DNA of 64,000 nt from Frisingicoccus sp902471845 (lineage in GTDB: Bacteria; Bacillota; Clostridia; Lachnospirales; Lachnospiraceae), in NCBI RefSeq assembly GCF_047030795.1, contig NZ_JBKYIC010000004.1, one strand, 5' to 3'. This document shows positions 15,644 to 25,966 of this stretch, piece by piece. The position numbers were made by a program, and so were the translations under genes. Numbering within the stretch: position 1 is the stretch's first letter; each line of letters starts with the position of its first letter. The notes under the pieces were generated by a model. That model was not told where the DNA came from, searched no databases, and worked only from the letters and a program-made list of their open reading frames with translations.

Positions 15644-17497
15644 TTACTCATTGGCAGAAACCGTTTCCTGATGTTTATATACCTGCAAAACAGCTTCTTT
15701 TATACAGTCTATATACGCTTTAGTGCCTTCGGAAGATAAATGGGTTTCGTCTTCAACGAAATACTCACTATGACCCTCACTTGCTTTGTACCAATCGACA
15801 AGATAGGTATTGTCCGTAGATTCTACAAATTCATATATTTCTTTATTATTCGATTCCTCCCAGGTTACATATGGTGCTCTGGCTGTGACAATAAAAAACG
15901 GCATCTCCGGTCCGATCATTTCTCTTAACGTTCCAAGGGAATCATATAGAAGTCCATTGGTACTAAGCGCAAAAATCACACCATCCCCATCCCATCCATT
16001 TTCCACATAAGAAGTATAAATGCCAAAACTTTCGTCCGAATATCTGCTGACCGCCGCATCACTGATACTCTTTGGAAAAACATTATAAAATTCATCCGTA
16101 GCACCAAGTGCAACTGAATCTCCAACGAGCAATATATCGATACTCTCCAGAATTTCTTCATCAGTCTTTGGATACTCTTTACTGCTGTTTTCTTCACTCT
16201 CTTCGTTTTTTAACTGCTGTATTTTCTGGTCTGTAATCGCACTTGCATTTTGAGCCTGCTTTTCCAGTTCTTCAATATTATTCAATGTATTTTCCCGCGG
16301 TACAAACGCAACGCACAGTATAACGCCCAGACCTAATACAGCAGTGGCACAGACAGCCTTAATACTCTTTTTTACAACCCGATTCCGTTTTCTGCGCTGT
16401 CTCTGTGTTTCAGGGCTGCTGTTTATTATACGAATGCTTCGAATGATTGCTCCGCGGCGTATCGGTATCTCTATATAATAATAAGATAAAACAGAAATTA
16501 TAGTTGTCAACAAAATTTCTATCAACATAATCCACCATGCAGACTTCTTACCGTTACTGAACAAAAGAATTATCGGATAATGCCATAAATATATGCCGTA
16601 AGAACGGTCAGCCACCCATTTTAAAGGGTATGGACTTAATATCTTTCCCAGGATACTATCTTCATTTAAAACCGCAAAAATCACCAGAACGGTCAGCAAG
16701 GATACGAGTACCTGTCCGCCTCTATACAAGAAACTGCTATGTCCTTCAACTTTGATCATCATATAAAAAAGACCTATGAGGGAAAATGCACCGATCACGT
16801 CAAGCAAAACGGCCGGTATTCTTTTTTTCCATTGATCCGTTTGGGTCAGAATCGCCAAAGCCGACCCAAACAATAAAGAAAATGCTCTTGTATCTGTTCC
16901 GTAATAAACCCTGCTAGGGTCCTTGGACGGATCAAATAATATCCACATTAATGCGGCCGATATAATTGCCAATGCAACGGTTACTCTGATAAATAGATTC
17001 TTCTCATTCTTAAATCGGGCAAGAAAAATAAGCAGCAAAGGATAGAGTATATAAAATTGAGTTTCAACTGCCAGTGACCAGCAATGGGTAAATGGTGACG
17101 GTACACCGGCATTTTCAAAATAAGAAACATTATTAAATATCTGCCACCAGTTGTTATAACCAAAAATCACCGAAAGCAAATCGGAACAGGCTTTTGTGAA
17201 CAGCACTCTGTTGAATACAGCGCTTATTAATATAAAAAACATCGCCATCGTTAAAATGGCCGGAAGCAATCTTCGGATACGCCGAATCCAAAAATTTTTA
17301 AGGTTAATTGTATTTGTCTTTTCTATTTCCGGCAATAAACTGCGCGTGATCAAAAAGCCGGATAAGACCAGAAATACAGTTACTCCAAGAAACCCGCCAT
17401 TTGCAAATGGCAATTTAAGATGATACGCAAACACCATCAAAACGGCAATCGCTCTCAATCCATCGATACCCGCTATATATTTTTTCTCTTTTTTCAT
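15644..17497 (-). CDS. Membrane O-acyltransferase (acyltransferase 3) with C-terminal SGNH domain, OatA/OafA type
   Basis: 617 residues. The N-terminal two thirds hold about ten membrane helices and the acyltransferase-3 signature (AGIDGLRAIAV, then VFAYHL with the catalytic His). The C-terminal third, after a final helix and a polar linker, is an SGNH hydrolase-like domain with LLVGDSVALGA and DETHLSSEG carrying Ser and the Asp/His pair. This architecture is that of peptidoglycan or polysaccharide O-acetyltransferases, in which the membrane part passes acetyl groups to the external domain. The start at 17497 has GAGAGGG seven bases upstream; an ATG at 17515 overlapping the preceding stop is possible. 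The exact substrate is not shown by the sequence. Confidence 0.88.
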   Translation of the reverse strand: MKKEKKYIAGIDGLRAIAVLMVFAYHLKLPFANGGFLGVTVFLVLSGFLITRSLLPEIEKTNTINLKNFWIRRIRRLLPAILTMAMFFILISAVFNRVLFTKACSDLLSVIFGYNNWWQIFNNVSYFENAGVPSPFTHCWSLAVETQFYILYPLLLIFLARFKNEKNLFIRVTVALAIISAALMWILFDPSKDPSRVYYGTDTRAFSLLFGSALAILTQTDQWKKRIPAVLLDVIGAFSLIGLFYMMIKVEGHSSFLYRGGQVLVSLLTVLVIFAVLNEDSILGKILSPYPLKWVADRSYGIYLWHYPIILLFSNGKKSAWWIMLIEILLTTIISVLSYYYIEIPIRRGAIIRSIRIINSSPETQRQRRKRNRVVKKSIKAVCATAVLGLGVILCVAFVPRENTLNNIEELEKQAQNASAITDQKIQQLKNEESEENSSKEYPKTDEEILESIDILLVGDSVALGATDEFYNVFPKSISDAAVSRYSDESFGIYTSYVENGWDGDGVIFALSTNGLLYDSLGTLREMIGPEMPFFIVTARAPYVTWEESNNKEIYEFVESTDNTYLVDWYKASEGHSEYFVEDETHLSSEGTKAYIDCIKEAVLQVYKHQETVSANE

Positions 17498-17511
17498 TCG
17501 TTTTCCCTCTC

Positions 17512-18402
17512 TCATTTTCTCTTCAAACGTTCTCCTGAGTTCACACGCGCCGTTGTATCTACCTGCGAATAGGTTGCAACGCCGCCGATAGCGATGACGC
17601 CGCCAATGATGACCAATATTCCCGGAATCTCCCCAAAAATAAAGAAACCAAAAAGAGACGAGAAGAAGGACTCCATCAATTTTACAGTCGATATATAGGA
17701 AGCACTGAGATATTTCAGTCCCCAACTATAAACACTGTGCCCCAAAAAAGTACAGAAAATCGTCATCCCGAAAGCAGCACCGTAATTCACCAGCCCATAA
17801 CCGGTAAAATCTGTCCCCGAAATAATCATCGCAATACAGACGGTCAAGCAGGCAAATCCATATACAAAACAGGTATAGACCGAAGTGGATATATGCGTCC
17901 TGCAGGACCTTCCAAACAACGTATAGGCCGATGCGAAAAAAGCGCCGAGCAACGCAAGAATATCTCCAAAAATCACATTGCTCCCACTGCCCATATCAGA
18001 AACAGCAATTAAGACCGTGCCGAGAAAGACAGCACCAATCCCCAGTATTCCTTTCACAGGAATCCTTTCCCCACACCATAAAACCAAAGTCAGGGAGACA
18101 ATAAATGCCTCCATATTAACAAGGACAACGGAAGCGGCGATACTGGTATATTTAAGCGATTCAAAAAACACGGTGAAATGCAGGCCGAGAAACAGGCCGC
18201 CGCAGGCACAGAAGAGAACATCCCTCATCTTTAGTTTCTTTATTTCATCACGAAATTTTACCAGGAGTACCGGCAATAAAATCAGTACAGCAAAAAGCAT
18301 TCGGTAAAACACAAGAACAATGGACGGTGCCGATGCCATGCGGACAAAAATAGCCGACATGGCAATGCTCACCGTTCCCAAAATCATTCCAAATTTTTTC
18401 AT
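17512..18402 (-). CDS. EamA/DMT-family membrane transporter
   Basis: Ten predicted membrane helices in two EamA repeats over 296 residues; the second repeat is recognisable at about 150-285 with GHSVYSWGLKYLSASYIS and FFIFGEIPG. These drug/metabolite transporters export small metabolites or amino acids; the substrate cannot be inferred. Its ATG follows the thiN stop by four bases and its own stop overlaps a possible start of the acyltransferase, so the three genes are probably co-transcribed. Confidence 0.88.
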   Translation of the reverse strand: MKKFGMILGTVSIAMSAIFVRMASAPSIVLVFYRMLFAVLILLPVLLVKFRDEIKKLKMRDVLFCACGGLFLGLHFTVFFESLKYTSIAASVVLVNMEAFIVSLTLVLWCGERIPVKGILGIGAVFLGTVLIAVSDMGSGSNVIFGDILALLGAFFASAYTLFGRSCRTHISTSVYTCFVYGFACLTVCIAMIISGTDFTGYGLVNYGAAFGMTIFCTFLGHSVYSWGLKYLSASYISTVKLMESFFSSLFGFFIFGEIPGILVIIGGVIAIGGVATYSQVDTTARVNSGERLKRK

Positions 18403-18406
18403 CGTT

Positions 18407-19120
18407 CTAATCTCTGGATAAAATCATCCATGCCAATCCTTCCTCTATAGTAATCCGTCCCTCTTCGGCAATAAGTTCATTACTCACACAAAGGCTTTCC
18501 CCAAAATGGGTATTGGCCCGGTTCAGAGGATATTTAAATCCTTCCAGAGTGATTCCTGATAAATCCATGGTTGCCGGAACGAGGGACATATATTTCCCAA
18601 AGATTCCCTCTTTTTTCAGCTCACAGCCTCTCTGAATCATCTGAATCTGATTGTTTTTGTCAATCAATATTCCCTGAACACCAGCCTCCATAATATTTTT
18701 AAGCATCTGAAGATTCGCCAGCACATGATCCAGACGGCTTCCCGTGCCACCTAAAATATGAAGAATCTTCTCGTCAGCCGATTCAGGCGCCTTGCACGGA
18801 CAACCGCTGACCGAAATCTCACCGCGGGGATTCTCAGCAAACAGCTTCAGAGCCAGCTTTACCGCAATATCGGTGTCCGTATAATCCTTCTCAGGAATAA
18901 ACTGATGCACACAGATATCCTCCCGATGAATATATTTTTCCAATATTTCACTATCAATGGTATCAAAATCACCGACCAGATGAGTAATATCCATTCCGGC
19001 TCTGTCGGCAAAGGCCAGGCCGCCGTCCACAGCGATTACTTCATCATATTTATTTTTTTTCAAAAAAGAGAAGGCAAAATCGTCATCGATATTGCCTCCT
19101 GTAATAATCAATACTTTCAT
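18407..19120 (-). CDS. thiN: Thiamine pyrophosphokinase ThiN
   Basis: Transfers pyrophosphate from ATP to thiamine. The 237 residues show the TPK motifs VAVDGGLAFA, VGDFDTID, FIPEKDYTDTDIAVKLA and LGGTGSRLDHVLANL, in the expected order. At about residues 100-115 there is a Cys-containing insert (SGCPCKAPESADEK) not found in the Bacillus enzyme. Its ATG overlaps the rpe stop as ATGA, which fits the conserved rsgA-rpe-thiN order. Confidence 0.93.
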   Translation of the reverse strand: MKVLIITGGNIDDDFAFSFLKKNKYDEVIAVDGGLAFADRAGMDITHLVGDFDTIDSEILEKYIHREDICVHQFIPEKDYTDTDIAVKLALKLFAENPRGEISVSGCPCKAPESADEKILHILGGTGSRLDHVLANLQMLKNIMEAGVQGILIDKNNQIQMIQRGCELKKEGIFGKYMSLVPATMDLSGITLEGFKYPLNRANTHFGESLCVSNELIAEEGRITIEEGLAWMILSRD

Positions 19121-19776
19121 TCGTATTTTTTAAATACCTCCAGAAATCCTTTGACATTATCTTCCACGGAACCTTTATAGACTGCTGAACCCGCAACAAA
19201 AATATTGGCTCCGGCTTCAATGAGCATCTCCACATTATCCAGCGTCACACCGCCGTCTACTTCAATATCCACATTCAAATTTCGATCTGAAATCATCTGA
19301 CGCAGCCGCCGTACTTTATCCGTTGTTGTTTCAATGTATTTCTGACCGCCAAAACCCGGATTGACACTCATCAGAAGAACCATATCCACTTCCGGCAAAA
19401 TCTCTTCGATTGCTGAAAGGGAGGTGGCCGGATTTAAAACCACACCGGCTTTAATACCATAACTTTTAATGACCTGAATCGTCCGGTGGAGATGTTTGCA
19501 GGCTTCTGCGTGGACCGTGATCATATCCGCTCCCGCATCCACGAACTCTTTAATGAACCGCACCGGTTCATCAATCATCAAATGAACATCAAATACCTTA
19601 TCCGTCACCGGCCGGATGGCCTGGATCACCGGCATTCCAAATGAAATATTCGGCACAAACTGTCCGTCCATCACATCAATATGAATATATTCGGCGCCGG
19701 CCTGAGCAGCTCTCGCCACATCCTGGCCCAGATTTGCAAAATTCGCCGATAAAATCGATGGAGATAAAATCAACAT
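19117..19776 (-). CDS. rpe: Ribulose-phosphate 3-epimerase
   Basis: Interconverts ribulose 5-phosphate and xylulose 5-phosphate in the pentose phosphate pathway. The 219-residue TIM barrel has the metal and catalytic motifs SPSILSANF, HIDVMDGQFVPN, VHLMI, MSVNPGFGGQ and EVDGGV. The ATG at 19776 lies eight bases after GGAGG; a TTG at 19782 would add two residues. It overlaps thiN and follows rsgA with the GGAGG site inside the end of rsgA. Confidence 0.96.
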   Translation of the reverse strand: MLILSPSILSANFANLGQDVARAAQAGAEYIHIDVMDGQFVPNISFGMPVIQAIRPVTDKVFDVHLMIDEPVRFIKEFVDAGADMITVHAEACKHLHRTIQVIKSYGIKAGVVLNPATSLSAIEEILPEVDMVLLMSVNPGFGGQKYIETTTDKVRRLRQMISDRNLNVDIEVDGGVTLDNVEMLIEAGANIFVAGSAVYKGSVEDNVKGFLEVFKKYE

Positions 19777-19778
19777 CG

Positions 19779-20657
19779 TCAATACCTCCTCTGTTCTTTC
19801 AACTCCTGATACATCTGCGCATAGCTGTCATAGCGCACCCGACTGATCTTTCCTTCTTCCAGTGCCCGTTTCACACCGCAATCCGGTTCATTCAAATGAT
19901 TGCAGCCTGCGAAACGGCATTCTTCTTCATAAGAAAGAAACTCAGGAAAATAGAGTTTTAATGTCTCGTCTGTAAAATCATTTAAATAAAGAGAGCTAAA
20001 TCCCGGTGTATCAAAAAGGTAGGTTTCCTCACCGAGATAAAACAGTTCTGAATGACGGGTCGTATGCCGTCCCCGCTTAATCTTTTCGCTGACTGCTCCG
20101 GTCTCCATTCCGGCCTCCGGCAAAAGCCAATTCATCAAAGACGACTTTCCCACTCCGGACGGCCCGGCCAGGACTGTCGTCTTTCCATTAAGCATAGTTT
20201 TTAATCCTTCCATCTCCAGAGACTCTTTCACACTGACAAAAAGCATCGGATACCCACAGGCACGATAAATGCTTTCCAGCTCTTCCCGCCTGGACCTGTC
20301 GATCAGGTCGCATTTATTAAAGCCAATGACCGTCGGGATGTGCTTATAGGTCATCTGAACCAGAAATCGATCTAAAAGTCCCAGATTCGGCTCCGGCTGA
20401 GCAGCAGCAAAAAATACCAATGCCTGGTCGATATTAGCCACCGCCGGCCGAATCAATTCATTTTTCCGGGGCAAAATATCCCGGATATTTCCTTTTTTAT
20501 CCGTCTCATCAAGAATATCAATCTCCACATTGTCGCCCACCAGCGGTTTTACTTTCCGGTTTCTGAAAATTCCCTTTGCCTTACATTCATAAATCCCCTG
20601 GTGTTCGATATGGATATAATAGAATCCGCCGATTCCTTTAATAATCTTTCCCTGCAT
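19779..20657 (-). CDS. rsgA: Small ribosomal subunit biogenesis GTPase RsgA
   Basis: Circularly permuted GTPase that checks 30S subunit maturation. Order of elements in the 292 residues: OB fold, NKCD-type G4 motif (GFNKCDL, near residue 121), G1 LAGPSGVGKSSL, G3 DTPGF, then a zinc knuckle with CRFAGCNHLNEPDCGV. All ligands (Cys, Cys, His, Cys) are present. It sits between prkC and rpe, as in Bacillus, where PrkC phosphorylates RsgA. Confidence 0.96.
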   Translation of the reverse strand: MQGKIIKGIGGFYYIHIEHQGIYECKAKGIFRNRKVKPLVGDNVEIDILDETDKKGNIRDILPRKNELIRPAVANIDQALVFFAAAQPEPNLGLLDRFLVQMTYKHIPTVIGFNKCDLIDRSRREELESIYRACGYPMLFVSVKESLEMEGLKTMLNGKTTVLAGPSGVGKSSLMNWLLPEAGMETGAVSEKIKRGRHTTRHSELFYLGEETYLFDTPGFSSLYLNDFTDETLKLYFPEFLSYEEECRFAGCNHLNEPDCGVKRALEEGKISRVRYDSYAQMYQELKEQRRY

Positions 20658-20668
20658 AGACGCCTCGA

Positions 20669-22837
20669 CTAACTAAAATAAATCGAATAAGATGCAAACT
20701 GAACGCTTTCAACATAGGCACGTACCGTCGCGGAGGTTCCAAGTTCACCGCTCACTGTCATACCCCATCCGGACTCATAAGCATCTGAAGAACTGCAGTA
20801 TGCCGTATATAGTGTCTCAACCCTGCCGTCAGCATATTCTATCTGAATGGTTACCGTACCTGAATCGAATGCGGCCTGATTGCCAATATCATGGCCAAAC
20901 GGATTGTCGCCCGGCATATAAACAGATGCACTGCCCATTGCCGGTTCCGTTTCCTTCGGGCCTGTACTTATGACAAGATCCACATAGGTTCCCTTATCCA
21001 CCTGAGAATTGGCATCCACGCCCTGCTGGATGACATTTCCTTCCGCTATACTATCGCTGTAATCATAGGTTACATTACCCACCTGAAGATTTGCATTTGA
21101 AAGAGCGGATACAGCATCATCATAACTCTTATTAACAAGATACGGAACCGTTGTTTTTCCTCTGCCTTTGCTGACCGTCAAGGTTACTGTTGTGCCAAGT
21201 TTTACCTTTTCTCCGGATACCGGAGAGGTTTTGATGACATGATTCTCTTCTACGGAATCATCCTCTACGTTTTCTACCTTCACCTTCAGGCCCATGCCTT
21301 CCAACTGGGATTTCGCTGCTTCCAGCGACATATTGACCACATCCGGCATATCCGCAGATTCATTGCCCTTGCTGACAAATAAAGTGATAATTGTTCCTTT
21401 ATCGACCTTTGCTCCGGCCGCCGGTGTTGAACTGATAACAATACCCTTCTCTACAGAGTCATCTTCCTTTTCCTGAATTTTGTAATCCAGTTCATTTTCC
21501 TGAAGAAGTGAAATCGCTTCATCCTGAGTCTTTCCGGCACAATCCGGCACCGCGATCTGACTGCTGTCCGTCGTGATATTCCCCGATGTACGGGTTGATT
21601 TTGTCGACTTTCCAATACCGCCGAACAGGCCGCCGGCCCGTCCGATCAGGAAGAAAATAACAATCACGATAATTACCGCACCTACGATACCAAAAATGGT
21701 CATTGTCTTATCCAGTGCCGGATTCACATCGTCTTCATCCTCATCATCTTCTTCGATCACAGGCTCCGGTTTCTTTGGCTTTGGTTTCTTACGCTCATGA
21801 TGATTATCATATTCTTCATATTCTTTACGCTCTTCTTCCAGCTGACGGCGGCGCCGTTCTTCCGGTGTCAGCCGTTCCGCCCGTCTGGCCGGTTCCCTGT
21901 CTTTATGAAGGGACGCGTTGCGAAGTTTCTGTACATCATTTTCATCCATGACCACCGTCGTACTTTCGCCCACACCGCCGGACGGCGATACCGCACCGAT
22001 CACCACATAATTACCATCCGGTTCTGCCAGAGCCCGGCGCAGGTCCATAATCAGCTCTTTTGCAGAACTGTAACGCAAATCCGGCTTTTTCTGAGTACAT
22101 TTGAGAATAATACGTTCCACACTCCGCGGAATATCCGGATTCAACTGTCTCGGCGGTATCATATTGCCCTGAATATGCTGAAGGGCTACAGATACATTAT
22201 TCTCGCCGTCATAAGGCACTTTTCCGGTGACCATCTCATACATTGTGATACCTAAAGAATAGATATCACTTTTTTCATCACTATAACCGCCTCTGGCCTG
22301 CTCCGGTGAAATATAATGTACTGAACCGGCCGCATTGGTCGTCACTGTCGTCGAATCTGCCGCCTTGGCAATACCAAAGTCTGTCACCTTTACTTTACCG
22401 TCTCTGGACATGATGACATTCTGCGGCTTTATATCTCTATGAATAATCCGGTTGGCATGGGCAGCTCCCATACCGGAAGCAATCTGAACGGAAATGTTCA
22501 AAACTTCCCGGATATCAAGTTTTCCTTTTCTTTCAATATAATGTTTCAGAGTGATTCCCTGAACCAGTTCCATAACAATATAATAAATCCCGTCTTCCTC
22601 ACCAACATCATAGACATTGACAATATTCGGATGGGATAACCCGGCAGCTGACTGAGCTTCCACCCGGAATTTTTTTACAAATGTAGCGTCCGCACTGAAT
22701 TCCGGTTTCAAAACCTTCACAGCGACAAAACGATTTAATTTCTGGTCTTTGGCTTTATACACATTCGACATGCCGCCGGCGCCGATTCTGCCGACAATCT
22801 CATATCTTCCCGCCAAAAGCGTCCCTGCTGTTAACAT
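20669..22837 (-). CDS. prkC: PASTA-domain serine/threonine protein kinase PrkC
   Basis: Membrane receptor kinase of 722 residues that senses muropeptides and regulates germination, cell-wall and metabolic proteins. Kinase domain (about 10-270) has GAGGMSNVYKAKD, VAVKVLK, HRDIKPQN and DFGIAK. A highly charged juxtamembrane stretch follows. There is a membrane helix at about 377-398 and three PASTA repeats (about 418-620), each ending in a V(S)KG-type strand. A C-terminal module of about 90 residues follows that I do not recognise. The ATG overlaps the last codons of prpC by seven bases, so kinase and phosphatase are translationally coupled. Confidence 0.96.
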   Translation of the reverse strand: MLTAGTLLAGRYEIVGRIGAGGMSNVYKAKDQKLNRFVAVKVLKPEFSADATFVKKFRVEAQSAAGLSHPNIVNVYDVGEEDGIYYIVMELVQGITLKHYIERKGKLDIREVLNISVQIASGMGAAHANRIIHRDIKPQNVIMSRDGKVKVTDFGIAKAADSTTVTTNAAGSVHYISPEQARGGYSDEKSDIYSLGITMYEMVTGKVPYDGENNVSVALQHIQGNMIPPRQLNPDIPRSVERIILKCTQKKPDLRYSSAKELIMDLRRALAEPDGNYVVIGAVSPSGGVGESTTVVMDENDVQKLRNASLHKDREPARRAERLTPEERRRRQLEEERKEYEEYDNHHERKKPKPKKPEPVIEEDDEDEDDVNPALDKTMTIFGIVGAVIIVIVIFFLIGRAGGLFGGIGKSTKSTRTSGNITTDSSQIAVPDCAGKTQDEAISLLQENELDYKIQEKEDDSVEKGIVISSTPAAGAKVDKGTIITLFVSKGNESADMPDVVNMSLEAAKSQLEGMGLKVKVENVEDDSVEENHVIKTSPVSGEKVKLGTTVTLTVSKGRGKTTVPYLVNKSYDDAVSALSNANLQVGNVTYDYSDSIAEGNVIQQGVDANSQVDKGTYVDLVISTGPKETEPAMGSASVYMPGDNPFGHDIGNQAAFDSGTVTIQIEYADGRVETLYTAYCSSSDAYESGWGMTVSGELGTSATVRAYVESVQFASYSIYFS

Positions 22838-23571
22838 CTATTCACCTCCACATCAAAAGGGTCAATAACAATGACTGCAATATTATCTAAACCGCCGTTA
22901 TGCTTGGCTTCATCGATCAATTCATCGACCACATCGCCAATATATGTATTCTTTACAATATCAAACAGCATATCATCTTCAACCATATTTGAGAGTCCAT
23001 CCGAACACATGAGAATCTGGTCGCCCCGTTCCAGGTCCACCTCAAAGAAGTCGACCTTGGCATTCTCTGCTGCTCCAACAGCCCTCGTGATAATATTTTT
23101 ATCCGGATGATTTCTGGCCTGTTCCTTTGTCAGTTCACCGGCTCTCACAAGTGTTGCAACAAAGGAGTGATCCTCTGTTACCTGATTAATCTCTTTATCA
23201 AGAAGATAGAGACGACTGTCTCCGATATTTCCCACAAAAAGCTGATCATCCTCAATATAGGCTACGACCATCGTCGTCCCCATACCTCTCAAAGATTCAT
23301 CTTCGGCCGCCTTCTCAATCAGTTTACGATTGGCATATTTCACGCCCTCATCCACCATACGAATTAAAGCGTCCGGTTTTGAAGTTTTTATATATTTTAA
23401 AAAACATTCTACGGCATATCGTGACGCAAAATCACCCGCATTATGGCCGCCCATGCCGTCTGCCACAATGAACAGATTCGGGAAAGCGCCCACCGGTGTC
23501 TGAGAATAATATATAAAATCCTGATTTACTTTCCGGACCAGACCTACGTCTGTTTTTCCATATACCCGCAT
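22831..23571 (-). CDS. prpC: PP2C-type protein phosphatase PrpC/Stp
   Basis: Mn-dependent phosphatase that reverses PrkC phosphorylation. The 246 residues show the PP2C motifs KVNQDF, FIVADGMGGHNAGD (metal-binding Asp), GMGTTMVVAYI, GNIGDSRLYL, VTEDHSFV, ILMCSDGLSNMV and GGLDNIAVIVI. Strong AGGAGG before the ATG. It is directly downstream of rlmN (one base between) and overlaps prkC. Confidence 0.96.
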   Translation of the reverse strand: MRVYGKTDVGLVRKVNQDFIYYSQTPVGAFPNLFIVADGMGGHNAGDFASRYAVECFLKYIKTSKPDALIRMVDEGVKYANRKLIEKAAEDESLRGMGTTMVVAYIEDDQLFVGNIGDSRLYLLDKEINQVTEDHSFVATLVRAGELTKEQARNHPDKNIITRAVGAAENAKVDFFEVDLERGDQILMCSDGLSNMVEDDMLFDIVKNTYIGDVVDELIDEAKHNGGLDNIAVIVIDPFDVEVNRC

Positions 23572-23572
23572 T

Positions 23573-24628
23573 CTATACCTCCTTTTTTCCAGTCTGAGTC
23601 ATATATCTGCGGCGTAACTGGCCACAGGCTGCCTGTATATCCCGACCCATTTCTCTTCTTATAGTAACATTTCCCCCATATTTTTCAAGATTATTTTTGA
23701 AATTCACAATGGATTTCCTGTCAGACTGGATATAATCCCGCTCCTCCACCGGATTAATCGGAATCAGATTCACATGCCACATGAATCCCTTTAAAAGATG
23801 TGCCAACGCTCTGGCATCCTCCGGCGAATCATTCACACCGCCTGCCAGGCTGTATTCAAATGTCAGTCGCCTTCCATTGGTATCGTAATAATAACGACAA
23901 GCCTTTAAAAGTTCTTCAATCGAATATTTATTGGCAATCGGCATCATAGATTTTCGTTTATCATCATTGGAAGCGTGCAATGAAATTGCCAGAGTAATCT
24001 GCAGATGCTCATCCGCCAGCCGATAAATTTCCGGCACAAGCCCGCAGGTAGAAAGGGTAATGTTTCTCTGACTGATATTCAGCCCTTTTTCATCAGAAAT
24101 CATCCGAATAAACCGGACGGCCGCATCATAATTATCCAACGGTTCCCCGGTCCCCATGATGACCACATTGGAGACTCTCTCTCCCGACTCTTTTTGTATC
24201 GCATAAACCTGTCCGAGCATTTCCGCCGCCGTCAAATGACGTTCCAGGCCCAAAAGCGTAGATGCGCAGAAACGGCAGCCCATACGGCAGCCGACCTGGG
24301 AAGAAATACACACAGAATTCCCGTGTTTATATTTCATCAACACGCTCTCAATGATACTGCCGTCTTCCATCCTGAAAAGATATTTTCGGGTGCCGTCTAT
24401 TTCTGAAACCAAACGGTCGACCATCGTCACCGGACAAAGCGTCGCTTCGCATTTCAGACGTTCCCGCAGATTTTTCGAAAGATTGGTCATTTCATCGAAA
24501 CTCTGAACCAGTTTCACGTGCATCCAATCATAAATCTGACGCGCCCGAAACTTCTTATCGCCGAGTCCGTCCATTACAAAACATTCCAGCTCATCCAAAG
24601 TCATTGATCTGATATCTGTTTTTTCCAT
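23573..24628 (-). CDS. rlmN: Dual-specificity 23S rRNA/tRNA adenine-C2 methyltransferase RlmN
   Basis: Radical-SAM enzyme methylating A2503 of 23S rRNA and A37 of some tRNAs. The 351 residues contain the CX3CX2C cluster motif CRMGCRFCAS, VVIMGTGEPLDN, and the catalytic Cys pair, one near the C-terminus in DIQAACGQL. It lies in the translation-linked operon between rsmB and prpC. Confidence 0.96.
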   Translation of the reverse strand: MEKTDIRSMTLDELECFVMDGLGDKKFRARQIYDWMHVKLVQSFDEMTNLSKNLRERLKCEATLCPVTMVDRLVSEIDGTRKYLFRMEDGSIIESVLMKYKHGNSVCISSQVGCRMGCRFCASTLLGLERHLTAAEMLGQVYAIQKESGERVSNVVIMGTGEPLDNYDAAVRFIRMISDEKGLNISQRNITLSTCGLVPEIYRLADEHLQITLAISLHASNDDKRKSMMPIANKYSIEELLKACRYYYDTNGRRLTFEYSLAGGVNDSPEDARALAHLLKGFMWHVNLIPINPVEERDYIQSDRKSIVNFKNNLEKYGGNVTIRREMGRDIQAACGQLRRRYMTQTGKKEV

Positions 24629-24631
24629 AAT

Positions 24632-25966
24632 CTATCTCCTTCGGAACCGGGCAATAAAAAATCCATCCGTGCCGTATTCTCCCGGCATCAGCTGAATATA
24701 TCCCCGCTCCATCGTATCGGAAGAAATTCCTTTCGGCAAAAATCCTCTCAAAGACTCTGTCTCAAAAGGAAAATGCTCCTGAAACCACCGGACATTTTCT
24801 TCATTTTCCTCCGGATTCACTGTACATGTACTGTAAATCAGGCAGCCGCCCGGCTTCACATAATCAGAAACTACCGTCAGTATATCCCGCTGCAGTTTCG
24901 CCAGCGCCTCTATATCCTCCCGGCTCACCCGATATTTAATATCCGCCTTCCGGCCAATCACACCAAGTCCGGAACAAGGCAGGTCGGCAATGACCACATC
25001 GGCCGTTTCCTTATCCTCCGGGACAGATACAAGCGCATCTTGGCATTCGGCCTGAATATGTTCCGCATCCATCCTCTGAATATTTTCTTCAATCAATGCA
25101 ACTTTTGATTCGGTAAGGTCTCTGGAAATAATCAGACCGCCGCCGTTTAAAAGCTCGCTGATCTGAATACTCTTTCCGCCCGGAGCCGCACATACATCGA
25201 TCACTCTGTCCGTCGGTTTCACTCCGGCGGCCTTTGCTACCAACATGGAGCTGACATCCTGAACAGTGCAGAGCCCCTCTCTGAATTCCGGAAGAGCCCC
25301 AAGATAATTCAATCCTTTCAGAGAAAATGCTTCCTGAACGAACGTATTTTGAACAGCTGTCACGCCCTGAGATTCCATCCGCCGGACGAAATCTTCCGGT
25401 GTCAATCGTTGTTTACACAGCCGAACGGTCAGCGGCTGTTCAGCCAGAAACCATTGGAACATCTTTATTGTATTTCCTCTGCCATAACATTCCGTCCAGT
25501 AATCCACCAGCCACTCCGGCTGAGAATAATAAACCGACAGGTTGTCCTCCGGCAGTTCAGACTTTTCCGGATTCCGAATCATATTGCGGAGAATTCCATT
25601 GACAAAACCGGAGAGATTTTTGAATCCCCGTTTTTTCGCCAGCTTCACCGCTTCATTACACACGGCCGATTCGGGAACCCCGTCCATATATTTGATCTGA
25701 TAGACCGACATCCGCAAAATTGTCCGAATGACCGGCTTCATCTTCTTTACTTTTATACTGGAAAACTGCTCGATCATCCAGTCCAGCGTCATTCGCCGTT
25801 CCAGCGTTCCCCGGGTCAGACGACTGATAAACCCTCGTTCTCCACTTCCAAGATACTGGTACTTTTCCAGCATCCGGCGAATCGCAACATGGGATGGTGT
25901 CTGTTCTCTTTCAATCTCCAGAAGCAGATCACAGACAATATCCCTTAAATTTTCCGAATTAGTCAT
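24632..25966 (-). CDS. rsmB: 16S rRNA (cytosine-967-C5)-methyltransferase RsmB
   Basis: The 444 residues consist of an N-terminal NusB-like RNA-binding domain (about 1-130) and a C-terminal Rossmann methyltransferase with VIDVCAAPGGKS, the PC motif DLPCSGLGVIGRKAD and the second Cys in YSTCTVNPEENE. Start chosen at ATG 25966 (MTNSENLRD); neighbouring ATG 25969 and an upstream in-frame start at 25990 lie inside the end of the preceding peptidase gene, which it overlaps. Confidence 0.95.
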   Translation of the reverse strand: MTNSENLRDIVCDLLLEIEREQTPSHVAIRRMLEKYQYLGSGERGFISRLTRGTLERRMTLDWMIEQFSSIKVKKMKPVIRTILRMSVYQIKYMDGVPESAVCNEAVKLAKKRGFKNLSGFVNGILRNMIRNPEKSELPEDNLSVYYSQPEWLVDYWTECYGRGNTIKMFQWFLAEQPLTVRLCKQRLTPEDFVRRMESQGVTAVQNTFVQEAFSLKGLNYLGALPEFREGLCTVQDVSSMLVAKAAGVKPTDRVIDVCAAPGGKSIQISELLNGGGLIISRDLTESKVALIEENIQRMDAEHIQAECQDALVSVPEDKETADVVIADLPCSGLGVIGRKADIKYRVSREDIEALAKLQRDILTVVSDYVKPGGCLIYSTCTVNPEENEENVRWFQEHFPFETESLRGFLPKGISSDTMERGYIQLMPGEYGTDGFFIARFRRR